Shown: in pieces, positions 49,605 through 58,649 of the stretch | Layout: the number at the start of each line of letters is the position of its first letter | Numbering within the stretch: the first letter of the stretch is position 1 | Assembly: GCA_041936745.1 (NCBI GenBank) | Contig: JBHGWS010000143.1 | Span: 1-64,000, forward strand | Direction of reading: 5' to 3' | DNA from: Darwinibacter acetoxidans_A | GTDB lineage: Bacteria > Bacillota > Limnochordia > Darwinibacteriales > Darwinibacteriaceae | Length of the DNA: 64,000 nt | The notes under the pieces: model-generated | What the model was told of the DNA's origin: nothing | The model's database searches: none | What the model saw: the letters and a program-made list of their open reading frames with translations, nothing else | Made by a program: the position numbers and the translations under genes

Positions 49605-50880
49605 TACCTGTCACCGGCCTTAAAATTGCTACTGTTGAATTATCGTAATCCAAAAGCTCGTTGAGTGCCTCACCTATATCGCTTACCGTCACGGACTGCA
49701 GCAGGGGGATGAAATCGTAAAACGGCGTCCCGGAGAAGTGATGGGAAATAAAGCGGTTGGCCGCATATTCAAAGGAATCATAGGAAGCCAAATGCTTGCC
49801 GTAAAGCTGCCTTTTCAAGCGCTCCAGATCCGTTGGGGAAACCTCTGTTTTCTGCAGGCGTTCGATGATCTTTTTTAGCTCTTCATGCAGCTTTTCCGGC
49901 GCGTCCGTTTCCGAGCCGATGACGGAATAGGCAAAGCAGGGCCCGCTGTTAAAAGCCGCGCCCAAAGAATCATCGACTAAATCCGCCCCGTATAAATCGG
50001 CGTAAACCTGCGAGCTGCGGCCCACCAACATCCCCCAGATTAAAGACATGATGATCTGCTGCTTCAAAAGTGCGGCACCTTCCCAGCGCGGCTCGTGTTT
50101 AAAACCCAGCAGGTAGTGGGGCCGAGAGACGCTCAGTTCCTCTTCCGACCAAGAATCGACTACTTCTTGCGGCTCTTTTGGGTAAAATCGTTCGATTGCA
50201 AAGGTGCTGTTTTGACTTTGCCCGGGGAAATTATCTGCAATAATCCTTAAGGTTTCCTCGCTGTCAACATCGCCGACCACCGCTAGAGCCATATTCGGCG
50301 GCTGGTAGAAAGTATGGTAGCAGGTTAAAAGTTCCGCCACGGTAATTTTGTAAATCGATTCAACCGTACCGCCGATATCCAAGCGGACCGGGTTTTCATG
50401 GTAGAGATTCCTTAAAAGGTTTGAATAAAGCCTGTGGTACGGGTGATCTTCATACATGCGCAGCTCCTGTTCGATAATGCCTTTTTCCTTTTCCACATTT
50501 TCCGCCGTTAAGTAAGGGTGGCTCACAAAGCCGATTAAGTGGGCTAAAGACTCCCCCCAGTGATCGATGGTGGAAAAAAGGTAGCTGGTTTGAGCATAGC
50601 TTGTGAAGGCATTTGCCGAAGCGCCCCACTCCGCGAAGCGGTCGAAGGCACTGCCCGTTTCTTCTTCAAAAAGCTTGTGCTCCAAAAAATGGGCAATACC
50701 CGCGGGCACCTCTGTAAGCTCGCCGCCCGCTTTGAATTTGGAGTCCAAGGAGCCGTACTTGGTCGACAGCACGGCATATTTTTTTAAATAACCGGGCTTA
50801 ACTAAGATAAAGACCGTCAAGCCGTTGGCCATTTTCTTAACCCGGAGTTTTTCCCCCGTCGGTAGTTTAATTTGTTCCAT
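49597..50880 (-). CDS. yfmH: M16 zinc peptidase, YfmH-like (active subunit)
   Basis: A 427-residue M16 peptidase with the inverted zinc motif HFLEH near residue 65 and the distal glutamate region EKGIIEQELRMYEDHPYHR. It is the catalytic half of a two-gene M16B pair (B. subtilis YfmF/YfmH). The two form a closed clam-shell that degrades peptides. It overlaps its partner gene by 14 bp and starts ATG after a GGCGGGAAGGTG-like site. Confidence 0.9.
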   Translation of the reverse strand: MEQIKLPTGEKLRVKKMANGLTVFILVKPGYLKKYAVLSTKYGSLDSKFKAGGELTEVPAGIAHFLEHKLFEEETGSAFDRFAEWGASANAFTSYAQTSYLFSTIDHWGESLAHLIGFVSHPYLTAENVEKEKGIIEQELRMYEDHPYHRLYSNLLRNLYHENPVRLDIGGTVESIYKITVAELLTCYHTFYQPPNMALAVVGDVDSEETLRIIADNFPGQSQNSTFAIERFYPKEPQEVVDSWSEEELSVSRPHYLLGFKHEPRWEGAALLKQQIIMSLIWGMLVGRSSQVYADLYGADLVDDSLGAAFNSGPCFAYSVIGSETDAPEKLHEELKKIIERLQKTEVSPTDLERLKRQLYGKHLASYDSFEYAANRFISHHFSGTPFYDFIPLLQSVTVSDIGEALNELLDYDNSTVAILRPVTGNG

Positions 50881-52150
50881 TTAGTTCACCTTCCCGCCTC
50901 GGGCGCAGTAAATAAGTTGTGTCCAGGGTAATTTTGTTCATGGCCGCCACTACGTCTTCTTTCTGCACTTTTTCGATGGCGCCGGTTACTTCCGCGATAC
51001 TCCTCAAATCCCTGTTCACAACGCCAATTATATTGCGGTCGATCAGTGCTGCCGGGTTATCCTTCATGGCCGTAATCCCCGCAATCAGCGCCCGTTTGGT
51101 CTGGGCCAGCTCCTGGGGGCTGATTTGGCCCTGCTGGATTTCCCTCACCTGCTTTTCGATTATTGCCACCGCTTCCTGCCGCTTGGCCGCAGCCAGGCCC
51201 GCGTTAATGGTCAAAATCCCCTTGGTCCCTTCCACGTTGGAATCGACGTAATAAGCGAGGCTTGCTTTTTCCCGCACATTGACAAACAGCTTGGAGTGGG
51301 GGAAGCCGCCTAAGATGCCGTTGCCCACAAGTAAGGCGTAGTAGTTGTCGGCAAGGTAATTGCAGTTCGTGCGGTACCCCATAACCAAAATCGCCTGGTT
51401 TACATCCATCGCCTCTTCCACCGTCCGCGGCTTACCGCCGCCGCCGCTTTGCGGCCCCTTTAGGCTTTTTAGATCTTTCCGGCTGCGGACAAGTTGCCCA
51501 AACAGGTTGGCCAGCACATCGAGATTGCTGCCCACTAAGAAAATGTCCATGGGATGATTTTCAAACAAATTGCGGTAGTGGCTGTGCACTTTTTCGTTTT
51601 CCAAGCTCCGGGCCGACTTTTCATCACCGTATTTATAGATCCCGAAGGGTTCATCGGCACACATTTCAGCCATGGCCCGGGCAAAGGCGTAAGCCCGCTT
51701 GTTGTTCACCAAGCTTGTGATTTCCTGCCTCAGTTTGTTCTTTTCCTGGACGAAAAAATCGGCCACAAATGAATTATCAGACCCGGCGGGGTTGGAGGCA
51801 ATATCCCAAAAGGTGCGCAGTCCCCGCTCTATGTTCCGCTCGCCGTTGGGCAGAAGCGATGGATCGATTAAACGGCAGGCAAACTCCAGAATTTGGCGCT
51901 CACCGATTTTTAAAACATCGGAATTAAATTCCGCAGCATATAAGTATTCCAGTTCCCGGGCAATCTGCAGCGTTGAGGGGAATTTCTGCGAACCGCGCCG
52001 CAAAAGCAGAGGTATGATGGCAGTGGCCGCCGCATTCTTTTCATCTAAGTCCTGTTGGATAAACACCTTGCATGTTATCGATTTAAATTTGTCCGTCTCA
52101 CATAAATGCAGCCGCACGCCTTTGCCTAAATTACATTGAGTAAAATTCAA
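50867..52150 (-). CDS. yfmF: M16 peptidase-like protein, YfmF-like (inactive subunit)
   Basis: A 427-residue M16 fold lacking the HxxEH motif, as expected for the non-catalytic partner of YfmH. It retains the M16 layout (ATAIIPLLLRRGSQKFPS, VREKASLAYYVDSNVEG, which is the substrate-grip R-x-x-x-x-x-Y region). The TTG at 52150 is set by GGAGG 7 nt upstream and overlaps the addA stop by 4 bp, so the peptidase pair is translationally linked to the recombination nuclease. Confidence 0.88.
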   Translation of the reverse strand: MNFTQCNLGKGVRLHLCETDKFKSITCKVFIQQDLDEKNAAATAIIPLLLRRGSQKFPSTLQIARELEYLYAAEFNSDVLKIGERQILEFACRLIDPSLLPNGERNIERGLRTFWDIASNPAGSDNSFVADFFVQEKNKLRQEITSLVNNKRAYAFARAMAEMCADEPFGIYKYGDEKSARSLENEKVHSHYRNLFENHPMDIFLVGSNLDVLANLFGQLVRSRKDLKSLKGPQSGGGGKPRTVEEAMDVNQAILVMGYRTNCNYLADNYYALLVGNGILGGFPHSKLFVNVREKASLAYYVDSNVEGTKGILTINAGLAAAKRQEAVAIIEKQVREIQQGQISPQELAQTKRALIAGITAMKDNPAALIDRNIIGVVNRDLRSIAEVTGAIEKVQKEDVVAAMNKITLDTTYLLRPRREGELNGTN

Positions 52151-55100
52151 AACGTTTCCTCCTCCCAATCAAGGTGCCGGATTTCATGCGTATTTTCCCC
52201 AAAAAGCCCACTTTTACCACGGGCAGCAGCCGGTGCACAATTTAAACAGCCCTGCCCCGGGGGGAATGCTCCAATTCCAACCTCAGCACCGGCAATAATT
52301 TTTCTGCAGGTGGCGGCAATCCACTGCTCGGTGGCGGCCGCGGCCAAAAATTCTTCCCCGAGAGCATAGACCTCATTGGGAATGAGAAAATATGCCAGGG
52401 ACTTCCGGACCGTGGTTTGGAATTCTTCCGCCATGGCCCAGGCATAAAGGCGCAGCTGTACCTGGTAGCCGGCACCAACTAAGGCTACCTGCTCTTTTTT
52501 GATCCAGTTAGACTTAAAGTCAACTACCTCAATGCCCGTTTTCCCCACAAACACCTGATCAACAAGGCCGTTTATAATAAAGTTTTCCACCGGCAGGGCA
52601 AATTCTTTTTCTTTGTAGATTTTCCAATTACCCTGCGGTTCAACCGACCGGGCGAAAAATTCGCTTTTTAAATAAGGGGCGATAATCCTTTTTAACTGTG
52701 CCTCTTCCCTATTATTTAATTCCACGCCTTCCATTAACGCCGCGTAGCGGACCAAGTCCTCAAGCTGGCCCGGCTCCGTAATTTGCTCGCAGACACGGTG
52801 CACGATGTTGCCGCGCCGAAGGGCGGACAGCCCCGGCGTCGATTTCGTACTGTCCGCGGGTTTTTCGCGCCGAGCCTCTTCCGGAACCCGCAGAATATAA
52901 TTGAGGAAGTAACAGCGCGGGCAGCGGGCGTAAGCCATTAAAGCCGTGACAGAAAAAGATACCCGGCTGTAACTGGGGGCTAAGGGCTTCCATCCCCGGG
53001 CCGGGGGCAGAGCGGTTTCTGCTTCGGCGGGGGCTTTTGCCGCCTCCAACGTTCGATCCCCCAAAATTTCAGTGTAAAGTGAGGGAGGCAGCTCAGGTAA
53101 AATAGAGTTTAACCACGACCACCAGCTGGTTTGAGACTTAGGCCCATCGAGACCGCAGAAAAATATTTCCTCTTCCGCCCGCGTTAAGGCAACGTATAAA
53201 AGGCGCTTTGCTTCGCTTTCTTCTTCTGCCGCATTCTTTTGCCGCAGCGCTTCGTAAGCGTCACTCCCCTTAAAAGTTAAGCCAAAATCGGGATGGTAAA
53301 GCACCGGTCCGTGCTGCCTGCGCAAAATGCGCCCATTAGTATCGGGGAGAAAGACCACGGGAAATTCCAAGCCCTTGGCACCGTGTACTGTACGTAAGGT
53401 TACCACATCCGCCTGCTCCGCATCAAGGCTGGCTTCCCCTTCCCGCTCACCTTCGGCCACAGCCAAATGGATGTAGCGCAGCTGTTCCGGCAGGGAAATT
53501 ATACCCCGGGCATATAATTCCCAGCTCTGTTCTAAAAACTTCTCAACATTGGCGGCCTTTTGTGCCCCAAAAAGCAGCCGCCGAGTTTTCGCCACGTAAT
53601 CTGTTCTGTCTAAAATGGCTTTGATTACCTCAGGTGCGCCTTTTTGCAGGCTTAAAGACTTTAAGGCGGCATAATCCCCTGCCGCTTTTTCACAAGCCGC
53701 CTGCTCCTTTTGGGAAAGCTTGGCCGCTTTACCCTGCCGCAGCCAATACAAACCTTCGTCTGATAAAAGATAGAAAGGCGAGCGTAAAACGGCGAAACGG
53801 GCCGTTTGATCACCTTCATCCTCCAACCAGGCGAGGTAATTTAGAATATCCTGAATCTCCTGGCGGGAATAAAAGCCCCGCCCGCTTAAATTGACATACG
53901 GGACGTCCGCGGCCTGCAGCGCCTGTTCATAAAGGCGCACATTGCTCATCACCCGAAAAAGCATTGAGATATCTTCGTAGCGGTAACGGCCCGCCTCCAC
54001 AAGCTCTTTAATTTTCCAGGCCACCTGCTCCGCCTCGCGAGCCCTTGCTTCCTGCAGGTTTAAATCGGGAGCGGGCGTACGCAGGATATTGACGCAGGGC
54101 TTTTCGGCAGGTTCTTTAGCCCAGCGGCTGGCCTGAAAAGGTATTTCTTCCGCCTGCATCAGTTGGGCAAAAAAGGAATTGGCGAATTGAATGAGTTCGG
54201 GCCGGGAGCGGAAGTTTTCGGCCAAAAAAACATTTTTGCCGTTTTTCTCCATTTCTTCCTGCACGGCCATGAATACTTCCACTTCAGCACCGCGGAAGCG
54301 GTAAACTGATTGTTTCGGATCACCGACGACAAATAAAGTGGCGCCGTCTGCCGTTAAGGAGTCGACCAGCTTTTTTTGTAAAGAGTTCGTATCTTGGAAT
54401 TCATCGACCATGATGTGTTTGAAATTGTAATGGGCCCGCACCCGCTCCTTTTGCAGAAGTTCCAAGGCCTTCTGTTCCAGATCATTATAATCTAAAAGGC
54501 CCAAAGACGTTTTTTTCGCCTGGAAGTTCCAATGGATGCGCTCCAAAAGCCGGCCTAGTTCTTCCGTAATCTCCCCGCCCCGATTTCTTGCAATAATTTC
54601 TTTAATTTTTCTAACAGACGCTTTAATGCCGGCCAAATTGGCGGCAAAATTGCCCCGGATGCCCCTGACGTAATCATCTAAGATGTCTAAGCCTTCTGAC
54701 TGGAATTCAACGTCTCGGGACAGAAGAGTACTTTCTAAAACGGGCCATTCTTCCCGCCACTTGCGGACAATATTTTTCTGCACATCGGTATCAGGTGTGA
54801 GCCGGAGAAATTGAGCCACATCCGCTGCGAGCCGCTTTAGATCGCTCTCGTAATCCAGCATGGGCTCAGCTTTACTCCAAAAGCGCAGATCGCTTTTGGT
54901 CAGCATCTCATCGTATAACGACTCACAAAGCCCGGCCAGGTAAGTTTTAGAACCGAGTTCTTTCAGGACGGCCGGTGCCTGCATTACTTCTTCCGCCACC
55001 GCCTGTTTTAGAAGATCTGCATTTTCCCACTCTTCGCCTAAGCGGAAGCGGGGGTCGATCCCCGCCTCTAAGGGGTGTTCGGCGATAATGCGCTGGCATA

Positions 55101-55365
55101 AGCTGTGAATGGTGGAAATTTGAGCCCTTTCTATCCTGTGGGCCAGATCCTTATGCTTCCGCAGCCGCTCCTTCATTTCTTGGGCGGCTTTTCTGGTGAA
55201 GGTGATGGCGGCAATCTCTTCCACTGCAGCACCCATCTCTATGAGGTTGAGGTATCTTTCCACTAACACGCGCGTTTTACCTGAACCGGCACCGGCTGTA
55301 ACTGCCAGGTCCCGCCCAACCGTGTAAATTGCTTCTCTTTGACTGGCAGTCGGCTTAAAATCCAT
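52147..55365 (-). CDS. addA: ATP-dependent helicase/nuclease AddA
   Basis: A 1072-residue UvrD-type helicase plus PD-(D/E)XK nuclease, half of the AddAB enzyme that resects double-strand breaks for RecA. Walker A is TAGAGSGKTRVL, motif II MVDEFQDTN, motif III VVGDPKQSVYRFRGAE, motif V TVHGAKGLEFPVV; the nuclease core is GLVDQVFVG...VVDFKSNW and QLRLYAW. It is shorter than B. subtilis AddA (about 1230). Near the C-terminus CxxC (GCLNC) remains without a following cysteine. ATG 55365 has AAGGAGG 9 nt upstream; it overlaps addB by 11 bp. Confidence 0.94.
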   Translation of the reverse strand: MDFKPTASQREAIYTVGRDLAVTAGAGSGKTRVLVERYLNLIEMGAAVEEIAAITFTRKAAQEMKERLRKHKDLAHRIERAQISTIHSLCQRIIAEHPLEAGIDPRFRLGEEWENADLLKQAVAEEVMQAPAVLKELGSKTYLAGLCESLYDEMLTKSDLRFWSKAEPMLDYESDLKRLAADVAQFLRLTPDTDVQKNIVRKWREEWPVLESTLLSRDVEFQSEGLDILDDYVRGIRGNFAANLAGIKASVRKIKEIIARNRGGEITEELGRLLERIHWNFQAKKTSLGLLDYNDLEQKALELLQKERVRAHYNFKHIMVDEFQDTNSLQKKLVDSLTADGATLFVVGDPKQSVYRFRGAEVEVFMAVQEEMEKNGKNVFLAENFRSRPELIQFANSFFAQLMQAEEIPFQASRWAKEPAEKPCVNILRTPAPDLNLQEARAREAEQVAWKIKELVEAGRYRYEDISMLFRVMSNVRLYEQALQAADVPYVNLSGRGFYSRQEIQDILNYLAWLEDEGDQTARFAVLRSPFYLLSDEGLYWLRQGKAAKLSQKEQAACEKAAGDYAALKSLSLQKGAPEVIKAILDRTDYVAKTRRLLFGAQKAANVEKFLEQSWELYARGIISLPEQLRYIHLAVAEGEREGEASLDAEQADVVTLRTVHGAKGLEFPVVFLPDTNGRILRRQHGPVLYHPDFGLTFKGSDAYEALRQKNAAEEESEAKRLLYVALTRAEEEIFFCGLDGPKSQTSWWSWLNSILPELPPSLYTEILGDRTLEAAKAPAEAETALPPARGWKPLAPSYSRVSFSVTALMAYARCPRCYFLNYILRVPEEARREKPADSTKSTPGLSALRRGNIVHRVCEQITEPGQLEDLVRYAALMEGVELNNREEAQLKRIIAPYLKSEFFARSVEPQGNWKIYKEKEFALPVENFIINGLVDQVFVGKTGIEVVDFKSNWIKKEQVALVGAGYQVQLRLYAWAMAEEFQTTVRKSLAYFLIPNEVYALGEEFLAAAATEQWIAATCRKIIAGAEVGIGAFPPGQGCLNCAPAAARGKSGLFGENTHEIRHLDWEEETF

Positions 55366-57796
55366 AGCCAAAAACCTCCTTACGGCAGATACCCCGGTAA
55401 GGGCAGTAAGAGCACAGCCTGCTGTTTACGGGATCTATGGGGAAATAACCGCTGAAGATCTGCATCAGCAGCTCCTGCAGCTTCTTCTCAAAAAACTCCA
55501 GCTGCTCTTGAAATTCCTCTTGGGCCAAACAGTTTTTTCCCCTGTGGATCAAAAGCTGCCTGTGAAAGTCCGCATGAAAGATGCCGACCCGCTTTTTCTC
55601 ACCCGTGAGGTAATAAGCCATGCCTACGTTGCGTCCTTGGGGAATCAGCTTTTTTGCCGCTAAAAGATAAGCGGCAATCTGCACATCGCGGCCGTTTAAA
55701 ATCTCCGCCGGCTTGGGCGCCCCCCCTGTTTTGTAATCATATAGTACGTATTCGCCCCCCGGGCTTTGATCGATGCGGTCAATGAAGCCGCTGATCTGCA
55801 CGGGGCCCGCATCGGTCTCCAAGCTGAAATTGGGCAGCCGGCGTTCGAGATAGCGGGGCCTGAAACCCTGCTCCGTCAAAAAGAGATCCTCCCGGATAAA
55901 CTCGCGAAAAGTACGCAGCGTACCGGCGGGCAGCTCCTCGCCGGCCTTTTCGTATTCTTCCCGTAAAAGCCCCTCGATAACTGCTTGGGCTGCGGCCAAA
56001 GCAGGTAAGGGCCCTTCTAAATGTTCCTGCCAAAACCTTTTCAAGACCTCATGGAGAATGATTCCTTCCTGCCTGGGATCTAAATCCAAACTCACTTCTT
56101 CCAGAGGCTTCAGCTGTAAGACATAGGAGCAGTAAAACTGGTAAGGGCAGTTGGCATAGACGTTTAACTGGCTGACGGAAAGCCCTTCTTTTAAGATGCG
56201 CTTTTTAAGATTTTCAGTCAGCTCCGCATCTTTTAAAATCCCCTCGCCTAAAAACAAATCGGGCTTTGGTTTATAAAATTCCCCCTTGAGAGAAACCGCG
56301 TCTTCCCAAGCAATCAAAGTGGTGGGCAGGTTTAATTTACCGGCCCGATCCGTTTCCGGATAGTAAAGATAGAGGTTCGCGGCAGCACCCAGCAAGCGTT
56401 CGGTAAGTTTTCCCTCATCTGCCTTTGTTTTCTCCTTCGTCAGCCAGTGTGCATGCCTCTGCGGCGGGAAACTCCCGGCCACAAGCCCCCCTACGTATAA
56501 TTCTTCGTAAGAGTGAGCGCCTAACTGTTCAATGCTTAAAACCTGAATCTGTTCGGCGAAGGTGCGTTTTTTAGGAATTTGATAACCGGCGAAAAGCCTG
56601 GCTAAAAGCGCAGCGAACTGATTGGGCGTTAAAACCCATTCGTATTTTTTCAAAGCCTCAATTACAGTTTCAAAACCAAGCCAAGCTTTCATGTGCCAAG
56701 CCCAGTCTTCCACAGAGTTTTCTTCCGGCGGCCCCGCCTGCGGTTTAAGTTTTTGCCCCAAAGCTTCCAGCCAAAGCGCGTATTGGCGCCCGGTTTGAGC
56801 GGTAAAGTCAGCCCCCGCTTCGCTGATAAAATCTAAAACCTGCCGCCAACCGGGAAGCTCCTCCAAATACCCGCGCCAAGCGGGCAGGCCCCTTAAAGGC
56901 GGCCCCCAGCGCAGCCTGCGCCTTTCCGCCGCGGTTAATTCAAAGGGGAAACCCCAACCGGGTGCGGTTAAAAGCAGCAGGTGGTGTTTTTCCCAACCGG
57001 CCAGTTCGCCGGCGAGCAAGGCAAGCAGAGCCTTGCCTAAAGGGGCATCCGCCAAACTTAGGGCAGGAGTAAGCCACGGCAGGTTTACCTTCTCAAATTC
57101 CGCCAATAAGATGGGCAAATATTGTGAGTGGTTGGGAAAAGCACAGGCGATGTCCCCCGGCGAAACCCCCGCCTCTAACCGGCTGCGGATGGCAGCGGCC
57201 ATTTCCGCCACTTCTTCGTAAGGATCCTTGGCTTTAAACAGCTTTATTGCAGGCTCTTTTGCCCCTATTAAAATGTTTTCCCTGGGCCTGCCCTGCACAA
57301 AGGCTGAAATAAAGTTCTCCTCCAAAGGCGACAATTCCCCCAGCCCCACTAAACTAATTTTGCTCACTTCCGGCAGGAACAGGTGCTTTTTGGCCAAGGC
57401 ACCCGCTTTGGCCAGCTGGCCCGGCCGATCTAAGATGCCCTTTTCCCGCAGGATTTCTCTGTAAGCAGAGTAAAAACGCTCCAGCTCCCAACGGCCCCGC
57501 TGCGGAAGGGCCGAAAGAATATCCTCCCCCGCCGCCAGCTGGCCAAACAAAAGTTTTAACTCCTCCATAAAGCCGGGAAAATCTACAATTGGCGCAAAGA
57601 ATTCCACCCCGCCGCTGTTTTGCCAAACCGCCTGCCATAAAGCTAATTCCTCTGCCAGGCGGTCTTCCCTGTAAGGGATCTGTGCCTCTTTTAAAATGCG
57701 GGCGGCTAATCCGGGCAGCGTCATATAAAGGGCTTGTCCCCCCTTTTTGCGCCACCGGAGCAGATATCTTTGGGGTACTAAGTGTAGAGTTGTCAC
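55355..57796 (-). CDS. addB: AddB-like nuclease subunit (short form)
   Basis: An 813-residue partner of AddA. The C-terminal PD-(D/E)XK nuclease is intact (ISGFIDRID, VLYDYKTGG, VQIAAYL), and the four cysteines of the nuclease-clamping Fe-S cluster are present (ANCPYQFYC for the first, then C-x2-C-x5-C in LCSYCPYRGIC). The N-terminal helicase-like region has no Walker A, and the protein is about 350 residues shorter than B. subtilis AddB. The GTG start follows GAGGTGGG. The middle QIQVLSIEQLGAHSYEELYVGGL segment matches AddB/RecC-type folds. Confidence 0.88.
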   Translation of the reverse strand: MTTLHLVPQRYLLRWRKKGGQALYMTLPGLAARILKEAQIPYREDRLAEELALWQAVWQNSGGVEFFAPIVDFPGFMEELKLLFGQLAAGEDILSALPQRGRWELERFYSAYREILREKGILDRPGQLAKAGALAKKHLFLPEVSKISLVGLGELSPLEENFISAFVQGRPRENILIGAKEPAIKLFKAKDPYEEVAEMAAAIRSRLEAGVSPGDIACAFPNHSQYLPILLAEFEKVNLPWLTPALSLADAPLGKALLALLAGELAGWEKHHLLLLTAPGWGFPFELTAAERRRLRWGPPLRGLPAWRGYLEELPGWRQVLDFISEAGADFTAQTGRQYALWLEALGQKLKPQAGPPEENSVEDWAWHMKAWLGFETVIEALKKYEWVLTPNQFAALLARLFAGYQIPKKRTFAEQIQVLSIEQLGAHSYEELYVGGLVAGSFPPQRHAHWLTKEKTKADEGKLTERLLGAAANLYLYYPETDRAGKLNLPTTLIAWEDAVSLKGEFYKPKPDLFLGEGILKDAELTENLKKRILKEGLSVSQLNVYANCPYQFYCSYVLQLKPLEEVSLDLDPRQEGIILHEVLKRFWQEHLEGPLPALAAAQAVIEGLLREEYEKAGEELPAGTLRTFREFIREDLFLTEQGFRPRYLERRLPNFSLETDAGPVQISGFIDRIDQSPGGEYVLYDYKTGGAPKPAEILNGRDVQIAAYLLAAKKLIPQGRNVGMAYYLTGEKKRVGIFHADFHRQLLIHRGKNCLAQEEFQEQLEFFEKKLQELLMQIFSGYFPIDPVNSRLCSYCPYRGICRKEVFGYGF

Positions 57797-57805
57797 AATC
57801 CCACC

Positions 57806-58630
57806 TCATTTTGCTAATAGAAGTTCCGATAAAAACAAAGCCGCCCCGTCACTGTCAAAATCGGGAGCAATAAGATCCGCGGCCCGCTTTAAAGCGGGGG
57901 CCCCGTTTGCCATGGCGGCACCGAGCCCTGCCCAAGTAATCATCTCCAGATCATTCACATTATCACCGATAGCAACTACCTGCGGGGCTTGGATACCTAA
58001 ACGCTCGGCCAAAAAAGCCAGGGCGGCTCCTTTTGAACAGCGGCCGCAGATAATCTCGATCCCCCGCCACCTTTTCTTTGTGGTAAAGAGCATGGGGTTA
58101 ATTTGGCCGGCAAAGTCCGCCTTAAGGTATTCATAAAAGGGCAGCACCTTATCTTTAGCATCGATGACAGAGAGGCGGACGGGCTGCTTGGCAAGGCGGA
58201 TCTTGCCTGTTTTATCGGGCACCTCCCCCATATAAGTGAGCATAAGGTTTTCAGCCTCCTGCCAGGCATAACTTGGGGCTAAAATCAGATCGCCCCCTCC
58301 CTCGCCCGCATAGACCGCGTAGTTGATGCGGTTTTTTTCTAAACGGGCCATTATTTCCGCCGCAATTTTCAGATCTATCCCCCGCTTTAAAAGAGGCCGT
58401 TCCCTACCCGGCTCAATAATCACCGCTCCGTTATGGGTAATTAAAGGCAGTTTTAAATTCAACTCCTCGGCCAGAGTGGTTGTGCGCAGCGGGCGCCTGC
58501 CCGTTGCTAATACGATCCCGATCCCTTTTTCTTTGATACTGGCGATCACAGCACGTGTTTTGGGGGTAAGCTCACCTTGGCTGTTTAAAAGTGTGCCGTC
58601 AATATCTAAAGCTACAAGCTTAATTTTCAT
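57806..58630 (-). CDS. Cof-type HAD-IIB phosphatase
   Basis: A 274-residue Cof-family HAD hydrolase for sugar or cofactor phosphates. Motif I is LDIDGTLLNS, motif II LATGRR, motif III/IV GDNVNDLEMITWAG, and the large IIB cap lies between. Substrate unknown. It is 9 nt upstream of addB and 19 nt after the helicase gene. Confidence 0.93.
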   Translation of the reverse strand: MKIKLVALDIDGTLLNSQGELTPKTRAVIASIKEKGIGIVLATGRRPLRTTTLAEELNLKLPLITHNGAVIIEPGRERPLLKRGIDLKIAAEIMARLEKNRINYAVYAGEGGGDLILAPSYAWQEAENLMLTYMGEVPDKTGKIRLAKQPVRLSVIDAKDKVLPFYEYLKADFAGQINPMLFTTKKRWRGIEIICGRCSKGAALAFLAERLGIQAPQVVAIGDNVNDLEMITWAGLGAAMANGAPALKRAADLIAPDFDSDGAALFLSELLLAK

Positions 58631-58649
58631 GCCTCACACACCTCTGAAA

